Counted from the stretch's first letter, positions 24,707-34,594 are shown. The stretch is 64,000 nucleotides of DNA from Marinobacter sp. SS21 (GCF_028369065.1 NZ_JAQNDA010000001.1:372001-436000), one strand, 5' to 3'. Notes: generated by a model from the sequence alone, not told the origin. A program made the numbers and translations.

Positions 24707-27568
24707 CTAGTTGTTCCCGCTACGGTGCAGTCGGGTTTCCAGCGCTGACAGCAGCACGTCAATGGAGACCTGCGCCTTGGTGAATGCCGCTTCCACCAGA
24801 TCCAGCTCGCGGTGTGAGATCGCTTCGCCGGAGAGGATGACCACATGGGCCTGGGGTTGCTGCCGGTAAATGTCGGGAAGCAATTGCCAGCCGTTGCCGT
24901 CCGGCAGGCCAAGATCCAGAACAACCAATTGGAACTGGCCTTCCGTCAGGCACTTACGGGCTGCCGCTACGCTGGTGGCCTGAACAATTTCAAAACGATC
25001 CTTTGCCGTGGCGCGAATGACGTTGATCAGGTCCTCGTCGTCGTCCACATGCAGGACACGAGGCTTTTGGGGAGTCTCCTCGGTTAGCATCTGATCAAGG
25101 GGCGTCGGCACGGTATCTTTGGGAACGGGGGGGGATAAGGCTTGGGCATCGAAACCCTCGACGTGATCGGCCAGCGGCAGGGTGATGTGGAAGGCCGTTT
25201 CCTGGCCCGGCGCCGAATCGAAGTGAACGTAGCCACCCATGTGTTCCACCAGTTCCCGGGTGATGGCCAGGCCAAGTCCGGTGCCGCCTTGCTGGCGGGT
25301 ATCGGAGGCATCGGCCTGGGCGAACTTGGCGAATATCTTACGACGGAACTGGGCCGGTATGCCCGGCCCCTGGTCGATCACCGACAGTGTAGCCGCCGCC
25401 GCGGACGCCATCACCCGGATCCGGACCACGCCGCCATCCGGAGAGAACTTGATGGCGTTGGATAACAGGTTGGACATTGCCTGCATCAGACGTCCCCGAT
25501 CCACCTTGATGTCGACATCCGGAACCGGCTCATCGGCCACCAGGCTGACCTTGCGGTCGCCGGCATAGGGTTGATTCTGATCGATGGCCTCCCGCACCAG
25601 GCCGGGCAGGCTATGGCGCTTGAGGGTAAAGTCCAGGCGGCCGCTGACGATCTTCTGGAAATCCAGCAAGTCATTGACCAGGTGGGTCAGACGCTTGGAA
25701 TTGCTTTCGGCAATGGACAGCATCTTGTTCATCGATTCGGGGACCTCGCCCACCTTGCCGCTGGCCATGAGCGCCAGCGAGCCGGCGATGGAGGTCAGGG
25801 GTGTCCGCAGCTCGTGGCTGACGGTGGCGATGAATTCGTCTTTGAGATTGTCTATGCGCCGGCGTTCGCTGATGTCGATGGCGATGCAAACATAGCCCGA
25901 AATACCCCCATCACGCCCGGTTATGGCGGTGACAATCAATGATACCGGCACCGGATGGCCGTCCTGGTGGATATAGGTGCAATCGCTAATTTCAGCTTCA
26001 CCCTGGCCCGCCTTGGTGATGAAGGTCTGGAAACCGGCGACCGGGTGGCCCAGCGCTTCGCTCAGCTGCTGGCTGCGTTGCGCCAGTTCACCAGGATCGT
26101 GCAGCAGCACCGGGGTTCTCTTGCCCACCATTTCCTCGGCCGGGTAACCCAGCAGGCGTTCGGCCCCTTGATTGAAAATGGTGATGATGCCCTGGCTGTC
26201 GGTGGCGATGATCGACACTTCCGTTGCGGCCTTCAGGACACTGTTCAGCAAAGTGTTGGTGTAGGTGATCTGGGAGGTCTGCTCTTCGACCTGTTGCGCC
26301 AGTGAGGCCCGGCTCCGGTTCAGGTTGCCGAAGGATTCCGACAGCGCATGGGAGACGGTGGTGAGCGACTTGGCCAGGCCGTCGTACTCCCGCAGGATAC
26401 TGCGCGGCATGGTGGCGGTCTGGCCCTCGGTTACCCGCTCGGTGAGCGCCCGGCTGGCCTGGGTCAGTTGGCTGAGCGGGCGGGTGAGCCAGTGGCTCAG
26501 CAAGCGGGCTGCGAGCGTGCCCAGCATCACAATGGCGAACAGGATCGCCAGCAACGTCAACTGATTGACCCGCAGCCGCTCAACCACCGGACGGGCGGGT
26601 AATTCCAGCACCACCGCCGCCAGTCCGGGCAGGTTGTGCAGCTCGACCGTGGTGCGATAGGCCCCGGACTGCCAGCGTTTGAGGTCGTGGGCTTCATCCA
26701 GTGGCAGCCAAAGACTCAAATCGTCCGAGCGCTTGATCAGTTCGCCGTGTGCCCGGTCGAGGCTGATGAGTGGGCCCAGCCGGCTGACGGTTTGGCCAAT
26801 GTGGTCCAGCACCGCGATGCCCATGTCTGGCCGGGTTTGGGTGCGCTCGAGGTAATAGTTCAGCGGCGGGGCAACGCGGCCAGTGTCCTGTTCCAGCCAG
26901 TCGGCGAGAAAATGGGCCTGTTCCTTGAGGCGCTCGGCCACGAACTGTTCCTGCACCTTTTGTGCGCGCACGCCCTCAAAGGCGATCGGCAGGGTGCCGG
27001 CGAGAGCGATCCCCAACAGCAGGGCGATAAACAGGACCTCGGCAAAGCCAAAACGACTGCTGCGAAACAGGCTGGGCTTGCGCATGAGGCCCAGCGCCCC
27101 AAGGACGATCAGGGACGCCAGCAGGGCGTTGATGACGCCGTTAAGCGGTTGCTTGAGGGCTATCAGTACGGTGGTGGACCAGCCATTGTCCATCACGAAA
27201 TAGTAAAAAATGACCACCAGCGGTATGCCGCAGAGCAGCCAGTACACCATGTCCGCCACCACCAGGTTGTAGCGGTAACGACGGTGGAGCAGCCCCACCA
27301 CCAGGGCTTCCAGGCTGAAAATGACAAACGCGTAGGGGTGCCCCCAAAGCGACAGGGTGACGAGGCTGCCTGCCATGGCCACCGCAACGGCGGCCGGCAC
27401 GCTCAGGGTGAGCACGGCGAGCATCGCCGCCACCGAGCCGAAGATCAGGTAGACGTCGTACAGTACCGGGATATAGGCCAGATTGGCTAATGGCGCGAGG
27501 GTCATCAGCAGGAGCGTCAGCAGCAGTGTCGGTTTGGTCAGCCCTAGTCGTTGAGTGATGCCAGCCAT
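24707..27568 (-). CDS. Hybrid sensor histidine kinase (7TM-like, HAMP, PAS, HK, REC)
   Basis: A 953-residue protein. It starts with a multi-helix membrane sensor region (about residues 1-150), then another helix, a periplasmic segment of about 150 residues, and a helix with HAMP (LLSHWLTRPLSQLTQAS). PAS follows (VLKAATEVSIIATDSQGIITIFNQGAERLLGY in two parts). HisKA (VSHELRTPLTS), HATPase (NLLSNAIKFSP, DQGPGIP, GGTGLGLA) and a C-terminal receiver (VDDDED, acceptor Asp in VVLDLGLPDGNGW) complete it. HK sequences closely resemble the CHASE kinase at 20262, so the two look paralogous. ATG 27568 is preferred over GTG 27652, which lacks a ribosome site. Convergent with the dctP-like gene, 25 bases apart. 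Confidence 0.9.
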   Translation of the reverse strand: MAGITQRLGLTKPTLLLTLLLMTLAPLANLAYIPVLYDVYLIFGSVAAMLAVLTLSVPAAVAVAMAGSLVTLSLWGHPYAFVIFSLEALVVGLLHRRYRYNLVVADMVYWLLCGIPLVVIFYYFVMDNGWSTTVLIALKQPLNGVINALLASLIVLGALGLMRKPSLFRSSRFGFAEVLFIALLLGIALAGTLPIAFEGVRAQKVQEQFVAERLKEQAHFLADWLEQDTGRVAPPLNYYLERTQTRPDMGIAVLDHIGQTVSRLGPLISLDRAHGELIKRSDDLSLWLPLDEAHDLKRWQSGAYRTTVELHNLPGLAAVVLELPARPVVERLRVNQLTLLAILFAIVMLGTLAARLLSHWLTRPLSQLTQASRALTERVTEGQTATMPRSILREYDGLAKSLTTVSHALSESFGNLNRSRASLAQQVEEQTSQITYTNTLLNSVLKAATEVSIIATDSQGIITIFNQGAERLLGYPAEEMVGKRTPVLLHDPGELAQRSQQLSEALGHPVAGFQTFITKAGQGEAEISDCTYIHQDGHPVPVSLIVTAITGRDGGISGYVCIAIDISERRRIDNLKDEFIATVSHELRTPLTSIAGSLALMASGKVGEVPESMNKMLSIAESNSKRLTHLVNDLLDFQKIVSGRLDFTLKRHSLPGLVREAIDQNQPYAGDRKVSLVADEPVPDVDIKVDRGRLMQAMSNLLSNAIKFSPDGGVVRIRVMASAAAATLSVIDQGPGIPAQFRRKIFAKFAQADASDTRQQGGTGLGLAITRELVEHMGGYVHFDSAPGQETAFHITLPLADHVEGFDAQALSPPVPKDTVPTPLDQMLTEETPQKPRVLHVDDDEDLINVIRATAKDRFEIVQATSVAAARKCLTEGQFQLVVLDLGLPDGNGWQLLPDIYRQQPQAHVVILSGEAISHRELDLVEAAFTKAQVSIDVLLSALETRLHRSGNN

Positions 27569-27747
27569 GGTGAGTGAGCGCTCGGTTGCGTGAATGCCAC
27601 GAGCATGCCGGTCATCGGAAGGGCGGCAAGTGGCGACGGTCAAGGACGCCACTGAACAACGTTAATCCTGGGCGACTCCTCAGCTAGCATAGTCGCTCTG
27701 GTGCCATTTGTAGCAATTGTAGGCGGATTTCTTCAGGCGCAGGGTTG

Positions 27748-27766
27748 GGGCGGGAAACTCCCGCCC
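27748..27766 (-). terminator. Hairpin after metE
   Basis: GGGCGGGA-aac-TCCCGCCC is a perfect 8-bp stem 17-35 bases past the metE stop on the minus strand. The T-tract is weak. Confidence 0.5.
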
Positions 27767-27782
27767 GCTGAAGGTGTGACGG

Positions 27783-30083
27783 TTAGCCGAAGCGGGACCG
27801 CAGCGCCTGAGCCGCGGCGACCAGGTTGGCCAGTGCGGGCTCCACTTCCGGCCAGCGTCGGGTTTTCAGGCCGCAGTCCGGATTGACCCAGAGTCGCTGG
27901 GCGGGGATCTTCTCCGCCGCTCTGGCCATCAACGCCACCATCCATTCGGTTTGCGGCAAGTTGGGACTGTGGATGTCGTAGACCCCAGGGCCGATCTCGT
28001 TCGGGTAATCGAAGTCCTGGAAGGCGTCCAGAAGTTCCATGTTGGAGCGCGAGGTTTCTATGGTGATCACATCCGCATCCAGTTCGGCGATGGACTCAAT
28101 GATATCGTTGAACTCGCTGTAGCACATGTGGGTGTGGATCTGGGTGCTGTCGTCGACCACCGCGGCGCTGAGGCGGAAACTGTCCACCGCCCAGCGCAGG
28201 TAACTGCGCCATTGACTGCGTTTGAGCGGTAGCCCCTCCCGTAGCGCCGGCTCGTCGATCTGGATGATGCGAATGCCCGCGCTTTCCAGATCGGCGACTT
28301 CATCGCGCAACGCCAGCGCTATTTGTTTGCAGGTGGTCTCCCGCGGCTGATCGTCGCGCACAAAAGACCACTGCAGGATGGTGACCGGGCCGGTGAGCAT
28401 GCCCTTCATCGGCTTGTCGGTCAGCGACTGGGCGTACTGGCTCCAGGCCACGGTCATCGGCTGCGGGCGGGAAACGTCACCGTAGATGAGCGGGGGCTTG
28501 ACGCAGCGGGAACCGTAGCTCTGCACCCAGCCGTTGCGGGTGAAGGCAAAGCCCTCCAGTAGTTCGCCGAAGTATTCGACCATGTCATTACGCTCGGCCT
28601 CGCCGTGCACCGGTACGTCCAGTCCCAGCGCTTCCTGGCGCTCGATGCAGTAGCGGATCTCCCGTTGCATCGCCGCTTCGTAGTCCACGGCAGCCAGTTG
28701 GCCGGCCTTGAAGTTGCGCCGGGCCTTGCGGATCTCCTCGGTCTGGGGGAACGAGCCGATGGTGGTGGTGGGGAACAACGGCAGCTTGAGCCAGGCGTGT
28801 TGGGCCTTGGCCCTCTGTGGGTATGGGTTGGCGCGGACAAACTGGGTGGCGGTGATGGCGGCGACCCGTCGTTTGACGTCGTCCCGGTGGATGCGGGTGG
28901 AATCGCGGCGAGCGGCAATGGCGGCTTGATTGTCGGCCAGCGCCTGCTCATCACACACGCTCAGCGTTCCGGCCACTGTACGGGCCAGCAGGGTGACTTC
29001 ATCGAGCTTCTGGCGGGCAAAGGCCAGCCAGTTGCGCAGTGCCTCATCGAGCCGGTCTTCCGCGCTCAGGTCATGGGGCACGTGCAGCAGCGAACAAGAG
29101 GGCGCCAGCCACAACCGCTCGCCCAGGCGCTCATGGGCCTCGCGCAGGTTGTCCCGTTGGGCGCTTAGGTCGCTCTTCCAGATGTTACGGCCATCGACCA
29201 CCCCGGCGGACAGCACCTTGTGGTGGGGCAGGCGGTCGAGCACACTGGCCAGTTGGCCGGCACCGCGCACCAGATCGATGTGCAGACCGGCGACCGGCAA
29301 TCCACAGGCCAGGCTGACGTTCTCGTCCAGGCTGCCGAACCAGGTGGCCAGCAGCAGCTTGGCTGGCGTGGACTGGAGCTGGTTGTAGGTGGTTTCGAAG
29401 GCCTGGCGCCAGGCTGTGGGCAGTTCCAGCGTCAGGATCGGCTCGTCGATCTGTACCCACTCGGCACCGGCACTGGCCAGCCGGGCCAGCAGCTCACCGT
29501 AGGCCGGTAGTAGGTTGGGCAGCAAGGCCAGCCGATCGGCATGGGTCTGCTCGCCGCCGCTGAAAGTCTTGCCGATCCACAGGTAGGTCAGTGGCCCGGG
29601 AATCACCGCCTTGACCCGGTGGCCGGCGTCACGGGCCTCCCGCACTTCGTCTTCGAGCCGGTTGTTGCCGAGGGTAAACCGTTGGTCGGCCTGGAACTCC
29701 GGCACCAGGTAATGGTAATTGGTGTCGAACCACTTGGTCATCTCGCAGGCCGCCGCCGGCTGGCCGCTGGGGGCGCGGCCACGGGCCATGCGAAAGTAGG
29801 TGTCCAGGTCGTCGGCCGCCGCGTCGTGACCGAAGCGCGGCGGTATCACGCCCAGGGCCTGGGACAGGTTCAGGATGTGGTCGTAGAAGGCAAAATCGCC
29901 AACGCTGACGTAGCTCAGCCCAGCGGCTTGTTGCTCCGCCCAGTGTCGCAGGCGCAATTCCCGTCCGCTTTGTTCCAGTTGCTGCTGGCGGATGTCGCCG
30001 GACCAATAGGCTTCGACAGCCTGCTTCAGTTCGCGGCGCACGCCGATTCGGGGGTAGCCCAAAGTGTGGGTAGTCAGGGTCAT
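27783..30083 (-). CDS. metE: Cobalamin-independent methionine synthase
   Basis: A 766-residue enzyme of the usual MetE length. It transfers a methyl group from 5-methyltetrahydropteroyl-triglutamate to homocysteine. The N-terminal domain starts [16 protein letters not shown]. The catalytic half begins [16 protein letters not shown]. Zinc ligands are visible in [11 protein letters not shown] (near residue 650) and [11 protein letters not shown] (Cys 737). GAPDH-like shadows on the other strand are not genes. The ATG has AAAGGAA upstream. A MetR-like site lies about 90 bases before the start. No cobalamin riboswitch motif was recognised in the leader. Confidence 0.97.
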   Translation of the reverse strand: MTLTTHTLGYPRIGVRRELKQAVEAYWSGDIRQQQLEQSGRELRLRHWAEQQAAGLSYVSVGDFAFYDHILNLSQALGVIPPRFGHDAAADDLDTYFRMARGRAPSGQPAAACEMTKWFDTNYHYLVPEFQADQRFTLGNNRLEDEVREARDAGHRVKAVIPGPLTYLWIGKTFSGGEQTHADRLALLPNLLPAYGELLARLASAGAEWVQIDEPILTLELPTAWRQAFETTYNQLQSTPAKLLLATWFGSLDENVSLACGLPVAGLHIDLVRGAGQLASVLDRLPHHKVLSAGVVDGRNIWKSDLSAQRDNLREAHERLGERLWLAPSCSLLHVPHDLSAEDRLDEALRNWLAFARQKLDEVTLLARTVAGTLSVCDEQALADNQAAIAARRDSTRIHRDDVKRRVAAITATQFVRANPYPQRAKAQHAWLKLPLFPTTTIGSFPQTEEIRKARRNFKAGQLAAVDYEAAMQREIRYCIERQEALGLDVPVHGEAERNDMVEYFGELLEGFAFTRNGWVQSYGSRCVKPPLIYGDVSRPQPMTVAWSQYAQSLTDKPMKGMLTGPVTILQWSFVRDDQPRETTCKQIALALRDEVADLESAGIRIIQIDEPALREGLPLKRSQWRSYLRWAVDSFRLSAAVVDDSTQIHTHMCYSEFNDIIESIAELDADVITIETSRSNMELLDAFQDFDYPNEIGPGVYDIHSPNLPQTEWMVALMARAAEKIPAQRLWVNPDCGLKTRRWPEVEPALANLVAAAQALRSRFG

Positions 30084-30169
30084 GATGGTTCCTTTGCCAT
30101 GAGTCGTCAGTTGTCGGCGATCATCTTAGGCGAGCCCCCTGTTTAGTCAGAATCAAATTGCTATGGATA

Positions 30170-30190
30170 ATCATGAGTGGAATTCATGAT
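30170..30190 (-). promoter_or_regulatory. MetR-like operator upstream of metE
   Basis: ATCATGA-gtggaat-TCATGAT is a perfect 7-bp inverted repeat. Inside it, TGAGTGGAATTCA (30174-30186) matches the MetR consensus TGAA-N5-TTCA at 7 of 8 positions. It lies 87-107 bases before the metE start codon, a usual position for MetR activation with homocysteine as co-inducer. Confidence 0.5.
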
Positions 30191-30288
30191 GGAGTGGGCG
30201 GTGCCGGGCCTGGTTTGTAGGGCTGGTATGGCCAAGCTGAAATGCCAAACTACTCACGACCGACTGTGCGGAAGGGTGTCAATTTCCC

Positions 30289-30313
30289 AAATAGTAATGA
30301 TAATAGATTGCAT
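30289..30313 (+). promoter_or_regulatory. Fur-box-like sequence
   Basis: The AT-rich stretch contains TAATGATAATAGATTGCA. Its left part fits the Fur consensus (GATAATGATAATCATTATC) well, and it has about 12 of 19 matches overall. It lies about 60-80 bases upstream of the small gene at 30372. TTGCAT at 30308 may be part of a -35 element. Confidence 0.45.
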
Positions 30314-30371
30314 TTGTGGCAAGGCTGAACCATAGTGCATTAGGACGTAGAGTCAGCAAGGAGGTTCAGAT

Positions 30372-30521
30372 ATGGGTGAATCGGTGGTGTTGATGGCGGG
30401 AAGCCCCCGCACGCTCTGTAGCGCCTGGCAGCGGCTCAGACAGTCGCAACCGCGGTCATCCGGTCGCCGCAACCGGGCGGCGCCAGAAAAGCCGCAACGG
30501 TCGTCGCCGGCCGCTCGATGA
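30372..30521 (+). CDS. Small arginine-rich hypothetical protein behind a Fur-like box
   Basis: A short frame of 49 codons starting at ATG 30372, with a near-perfect ribosome site AAGGAGG (30358-30364) 7 bases upstream. The product starts MGESVVLMAGSPRTLCSAW and its second half is very rich in Arg, Pro, Ser and Gln. I recognise no family; it is not HemP-like. The support is the ribosome site, the Fur-like box and a free position between metE and the desaturase gene. The rest of 30084-30629 shows no other convincing gene. It could also be a regulatory RNA or a chance frame. Confidence 0.4.
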   Translation: MGESVVLMAGSPRTLCSAWQRLRQSQPRSSGRRNRAAPEKPQRSSPAAR

Positions 30522-30629
30522 TGACCTTACGGATGGCGACGCCGGCGGGTGATTGGGAGGTTCTGGGCTCAACCCCGTCCGGGTGCGGCGCACGGCGAGC
30601 GGGGTTGGTCACGGCGTGGCAACAGGGGC

Positions 30630-31709
30630 TTAACTGCGCACGGCTTCGAAGAACCGATTGGCCCGGCGGAAGGTGCCGAAGTCATTGAAGCGTACGCCCA
30701 TGTCCCGCATCACCTTGTGGGCGGTGGGGGCGGTCCACTGGCGAATGTAGAACGGTTCCCGCACCGCGAAGTGGTGAATGGCGTGGGTGCTGCCGAAGTT
30801 GAAGCAGAACAGCTGCATGGGCATCAGCCACCAGGGATTGAGCACCTGGCACTGTTGCATCACGTTGCGAGCCTCGACATCACCGTAGTAGTGCATGTTG
30901 GAGCTGATGAAGTGCAGACAAAAAGTACGCAGCAGTGATGGCAGCATGTACACCACGGCGGCGACGTTGAGCACGGCCAGGGCATCGGCCAGCGGCGCAC
31001 TGAGGGCGATGGGTTGACCCAGCAGCTCGGCACCGATCAGCACTGTATTGGCCACCACCCAAGTGTGGAACGCCAGGTAATAGAGGTTGCCGATGGGCAG
31101 GTAGGAGGTCAGCTGCACCAGGCTCAGGCGACGCACTTCGGCCCGGTCCTTGGGTTTTTGCGAACGGATGTAGGCGCGGTTGGCGCGGATCATTTCGAAC
31201 GGCCGCATCACCACCGCCAGCATATTATCCCCGGTCATCAGGAAGCGGCGCAGGCCCCAGCGCTCGCCGTTGGTGATGCCCCGTTCCTCCAGGTCACTTT
31301 CGGTACCGGAAAACTTATGGTGATGCAGGTGCAGCTTGCGGCGGACGAACGGGTTGATGGTACTGGCTCGGGCCACCCAGCCCACCGCCAGCATCAGGTT
31401 GTTGATCCAGGGGCGGTTTTTGAAATACATCAGGTGGATCAGGTCGTGCTCCAGTTCATGGATGAACGACGCGAAAATGGCGGTGACCGGCACGCAGAGC
31501 CACCAGGGAATCAGGTCGGCGACATAGAGCCAGCCGCTGCCGATCATACCCAGTACGGACACGATCATGATGGTGGCGCCAATCACGTTCTGGTGCCGCA
31601 GCCAGGGGTGGCGCTGGCGGAGTTCCTGGCCAGCGCTCAGTACCGTCTTGCGGATGTGCTCGGTTTTCTGGGTGTCGGTCATGGTGGCGACGTCTGAGGG
31701 CGTGATCAT
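30630..31709 (-). CDS. Membrane fatty acid desaturase
   Basis: A 359-residue integral membrane protein with the three histidine boxes of fatty acid desaturases: HELEH (84-88), HLHHH (127-131) and HAIHH (309-313). These bind a di-iron centre. Hydrophobic helices flank them (IGATIMIVSVLGMIGSGWLY and others). It should introduce a double bond into an acyl chain using oxygen; position and substrate are unknown. The ATG at 31709 has GGAGG 7 bases upstream. It is divergent from an AraC-type regulator, its likely controller (inference). Confidence 0.88.
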   Translation of the reverse strand: MITPSDVATMTDTQKTEHIRKTVLSAGQELRQRHPWLRHQNVIGATIMIVSVLGMIGSGWLYVADLIPWWLCVPVTAIFASFIHELEHDLIHLMYFKNRPWINNLMLAVGWVARASTINPFVRRKLHLHHHKFSGTESDLEERGITNGERWGLRRFLMTGDNMLAVVMRPFEMIRANRAYIRSQKPKDRAEVRRLSLVQLTSYLPIGNLYYLAFHTWVVANTVLIGAELLGQPIALSAPLADALAVLNVAAVVYMLPSLLRTFCLHFISSNMHYYGDVEARNVMQQCQVLNPWWLMPMQLFCFNFGSTHAIHHFAVREPFYIRQWTAPTAHKVMRDMGVRFNDFGTFRRANRFFEAVRS

Positions 31710-31850
31710 TCCCTTTCCTCCGTTGTTTTCAGTATTTTTTCGATGGGGAAACTGTGATGGGGTAATTGTATGGCCGGGTGGGCGCCGAGCGGCTATGATT
31801 CGATGTCAGAAAGTGATCATTTGACGCCAAATTGTCTGCGAGACGCCCCG

Positions 31851-32885
31851 ATGTCGAATTTGTCCAAGTCCGGTGCCATTCCCACGGTGCCCGGCTCCTA
31901 CGTGTTGTTGTTGGCGGATGTGGTCTCACGCTGGCATTTTTCCATGGACACCCTGCTGGAAGGCTCCCAGATCCATCCCGATCAGCTGCTGCGCAGTGAC
32001 TGTCGGATTGAGCTGCCGCGCTTTTCCGCTCTGATCAAACGCGCCGTGGAACTGACCGGGGAGCCGGGGCTCGGTTACCATCTCGGCCTGCAGATGAAGG
32101 TGTCTTACCACGGCCTGATCGGTCAGGCGGCGATGGTGGCCCAGACCATCGGGGAGGCGGTGGATATCCTGCGGCAGTATTACCAGCTGCAGTCCTCGAT
32201 TCTTTCCATCAGTCTTGAGCGGCAGGAAGACCGGGTCACCCTGGTCTTCGAGGAGAACGATTTACAGTACCCACTCGGAAGGGTGGGCGCTCAGTTCCTG
32301 ATGCTGGGGTTTGCCACCATGGGCGAGAGTCTGACCGGGCAGCCAATGACCGGCGAGGGCTACGTTCGTTTTTCCCGCCCCGACTACTTCGATCGTTACC
32401 AGCACCTGTTGCCGGGCAAGGTGCGTTTCAATCAGCCCTTCAACGGCTTGGTGTTTCCGGCCGAACTGATGGAGCGACCGCTGGTGATGGCCGATCCTAT
32501 CGCTGCCCGGCTGGCCCGGGAACAGTGCAAGCAGGAACTGAACCGGTTGATGGCCGAGCCGTCCATGGCGCAGCTGGTGCGGGACCTGGCGTTCGATGAG
32601 GTGCAGGGATTTGCCACGCTGGAAGACGTGGCCGCCAAGCTGCACCAGTCCCCCAGGACGCTGCAGCGACGGCTGGGGGTCGAGGGTGTGACCTATCGTG
32701 AGCTGGTGGAGCAGATCCGCCGGGACAAGGCTCTGAGGCTGATCCTGGCCGGCAGTCACAGCGTCGGTCAGGTGGCGGACCTGCTGGGGTATGGCGACGT
32801 CACCAACTTCAGCCGTGCGTTTCGGCGTTGGACCGGAGCGTCGCCTCGCTCGTATCGCCAGCAGCAGGAAAGCTCCAAAACGTGA
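31851..32885 (+). CDS. AraC family transcriptional regulator
   Basis: A 344-residue regulator of the OruR/ArgR-like AraC subgroup. The N-terminal sensor domain (IPTVPGSYVLLLADVVSRWHF..., LGYHLGLQMKVSYHGLIGQAAM in parts) is followed by a C-terminal double helix-turn-helix (TLEDVAAKLHQSPRTLQRRL and VADLLGYGDVTNFSRAFRRWTGASPRSYR). Start ATG 31851 gives the normal family length; upstream ATG 31803 is possible. It is divergent from the desaturase gene, suggesting control of membrane lipid unsaturation. The intervening 31710-31850 region contains TGTCA and TGACG elements 13 bases apart (31808 onwards), which could be operator halves. Confidence 0.85.
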   Translation: MSNLSKSGAIPTVPGSYVLLLADVVSRWHFSMDTLLEGSQIHPDQLLRSDCRIELPRFSALIKRAVELTGEPGLGYHLGLQMKVSYHGLIGQAAMVAQTIGEAVDILRQYYQLQSSILSISLERQEDRVTLVFEENDLQYPLGRVGAQFLMLGFATMGESLTGQPMTGEGYVRFSRPDYFDRYQHLLPGKVRFNQPFNGLVFPAELMERPLVMADPIAARLAREQCKQELNRLMAEPSMAQLVRDLAFDEVQGFATLEDVAAKLHQSPRTLQRRLGVEGVTYRELVEQIRRDKALRLILAGSHSVGQVADLLGYGDVTNFSRAFRRWTGASPRSYRQQQESSKT

Positions 32886-33025
32886 CTGACAATTCTGTAA
32901 TCCACAAATGTCCTGTCTCGCGGTATGTTGCAGCTATGCTCAATGAGGAGCTGCGGTCACCCGGTGTAGCGGGCGGACTTCGGCTTCGTTCCGAATGACA
33001 TCCAACCGAGACGCAAGGGAGCCCT

Positions 33026-34594
33026 ATGCAAAGGACGCGGCTTTACGTATTACTGGCGGCCTGGCTGCCGCTGCCAACGCTGGCCGAAGTCACTGCGGTG
33101 ACGCTGTATCCAAATCAGGCCGCCATCACCCGGGAAGAGCCGGCTCAGCTCGTCGCAGGGGCGGGCACGGTCGAGATCCGCAACCTGCCGGCCGGGCTGA
33201 TTGACCGCACCCTGCGGGTGGCGGTGCTGGGTGACCCGAGCGCCCTGGTGCGGGAAGTGAACCTGGTGAGTGAGCAAACCACCGAGGCCCAGGCCAGTAA
33301 GCTCAAAGAGCTGCGCACGGCGCTGCAGGCGGTCACCGACGACATCCGGGCCCAGGATGACGCCATCCGGGCCTGGCGCTACCGACTCGATCTGCTGGAT
33401 CGGCTCACCACCGGCAATGGCGAGGCGCCGTTGCCAGACGACATAGACGCGACGGCGGACAGCCTGTTCCAGCAGGCGGAACAGTCCCTGAGTAATATCC
33501 GCCGGATCGAGCAGGACAAGCGCACCCTGGTGGAAGAGCAGGACCGGATTCAACGGGAGCTGGATGCCCTCCAGGACGTACCCAGAGTGGTTAAGCACCT
33601 GAGCGTCGGTTACAGCGCCGAGCGGGCAGTCGATGTGACCCTCCAGATTCAGTACCAGACCCGCCACGCCGGCTGGGCCAGTGCCTACGAGGCTCGCCTG
33701 GATACCGACAGCAGCGAGTTGCGGCTGGTGCATCAGGCGGTGGTACACCAGAATACCGGCGAGGACTGGCGCGAGGTGCAACTGGCCCTGTCCACCGCCA
33801 ATCCGGACGTGGGTGGACGTCTGCCCGACCCGCCGCCCTGGATTCTCCTGCCGCCGCCACAACCGCTGATGGGCAAGGCCATGGAGGCCGATGAGATCAG
33901 CCTGAGTGCCGCCCCGGCGCGGGAGGAGCGCAGTCGGGCCCAGGTCCAGCAGGCGACCCTGGTGACCAACGGCTTGACCCAACATTATCAGGTGCCCGGC
34001 GCGCTCAGCCTGGGCGACGGTACCCGCGACAAGCGTCTGACCGTGAGCAGTTACGAGTTACCCGCCAAGGTCAGCCGACGCATGGTGCCGGCGCTTGCCA
34101 GCCTGGGATATGTCTATGGCGAAGCCACCTATCAGGGCGAAAGCACGCTGCCGCCGGCGCAGGCGTCACTGTTCCAGGATGGCCAGTACGTCGGTCAGGC
34201 CTGGCTGCAACAAACCGAGCCGGGAACCCCGATCGCGCTGTCCTTCGGTGTCGATGACCGGGTAACGGTCAAGGTAATCCGCGATCAGGATCAGCGCGGC
34301 GAGAAGGGGCTGATCAGCGAAGAGCCCTATCTGGAGCGGGTCAACCGATTCGAAATCAGCAACGCCCACGACCGGCCCATCGATATCCGGGTCCTGGACC
34401 GGTTGCCGGTGTCTCGCCATGACGACATCGAGGTGAGCTATCAGGACATCACCACCCCCTACCAGGAACACGTGGACGACAAGCCCGGCATCATCGCCTG
34501 GGACCGGGTGATCGCGCCCGGCCGCACCATTACCCTGACGGCGGGCTTTGAGGTGAGGGTGCCTGAGGGCCAGACGTTGCCCCCGCTGCCCTGA
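33026..34594 (+). CDS. MuiA-like DUF4139 domain exported protein
   Basis: A 522-residue protein. The signal peptide is MQRTRLYVLLAAWLPLPTLA. An N-terminal DUF4140-like part follows (VTAVTLYPNQAAITREEPAQL, GTVEIRNLPAGLIDRTLRV). A coiled-coil stretch covers about residues 85-190. The C-terminal DUF4139 domain has YQTRHAGWASAYEARLDTDS, HQNTGEDWREVQLALSTANP, and late NRFEISNAHDRPIDIRVLDRLPVS. Family members were described as mucoidy inhibitor A homologues; the biochemical role is unknown. It precedes the Nmad3-like gene by 44 bases on the same strand. Confidence 0.88.
   Translation: MQRTRLYVLLAAWLPLPTLAEVTAVTLYPNQAAITREEPAQLVAGAGTVEIRNLPAGLIDRTLRVAVLGDPSALVREVNLVSEQTTEAQASKLKELRTALQAVTDDIRAQDDAIRAWRYRLDLLDRLTTGNGEAPLPDDIDATADSLFQQAEQSLSNIRRIEQDKRTLVEEQDRIQRELDALQDVPRVVKHLSVGYSAERAVDVTLQIQYQTRHAGWASAYEARLDTDSSELRLVHQAVVHQNTGEDWREVQLALSTANPDVGGRLPDPPPWILLPPPQPLMGKAMEADEISLSAAPAREERSRAQVQQATLVTNGLTQHYQVPGALSLGDGTRDKRLTVSSYELPAKVSRRMVPALASLGYVYGEATYQGESTLPPAQASLFQDGQYVGQAWLQQTEPGTPIALSFGVDDRVTVKVIRDQDQRGEKGLISEEPYLERVNRFEISNAHDRPIDIRVLDRLPVSRHDDIEVSYQDITTPYQEHVDDKPGIIAWDRVIAPGRTITLTAGFEVRVPEGQTLPPLP

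Noticed and set aside
30084-30170. Possible cobalamin riboswitch in the metE leader
   Set aside because: The leader is short and I found no GCCACTG-type core on the minus strand.
30518-30688. A further short plus-strand frame overlapping the 49-codon gene
   Set aside because: It runs into the 3' end of the desaturase gene on the other strand and lacks its own ribosome site.
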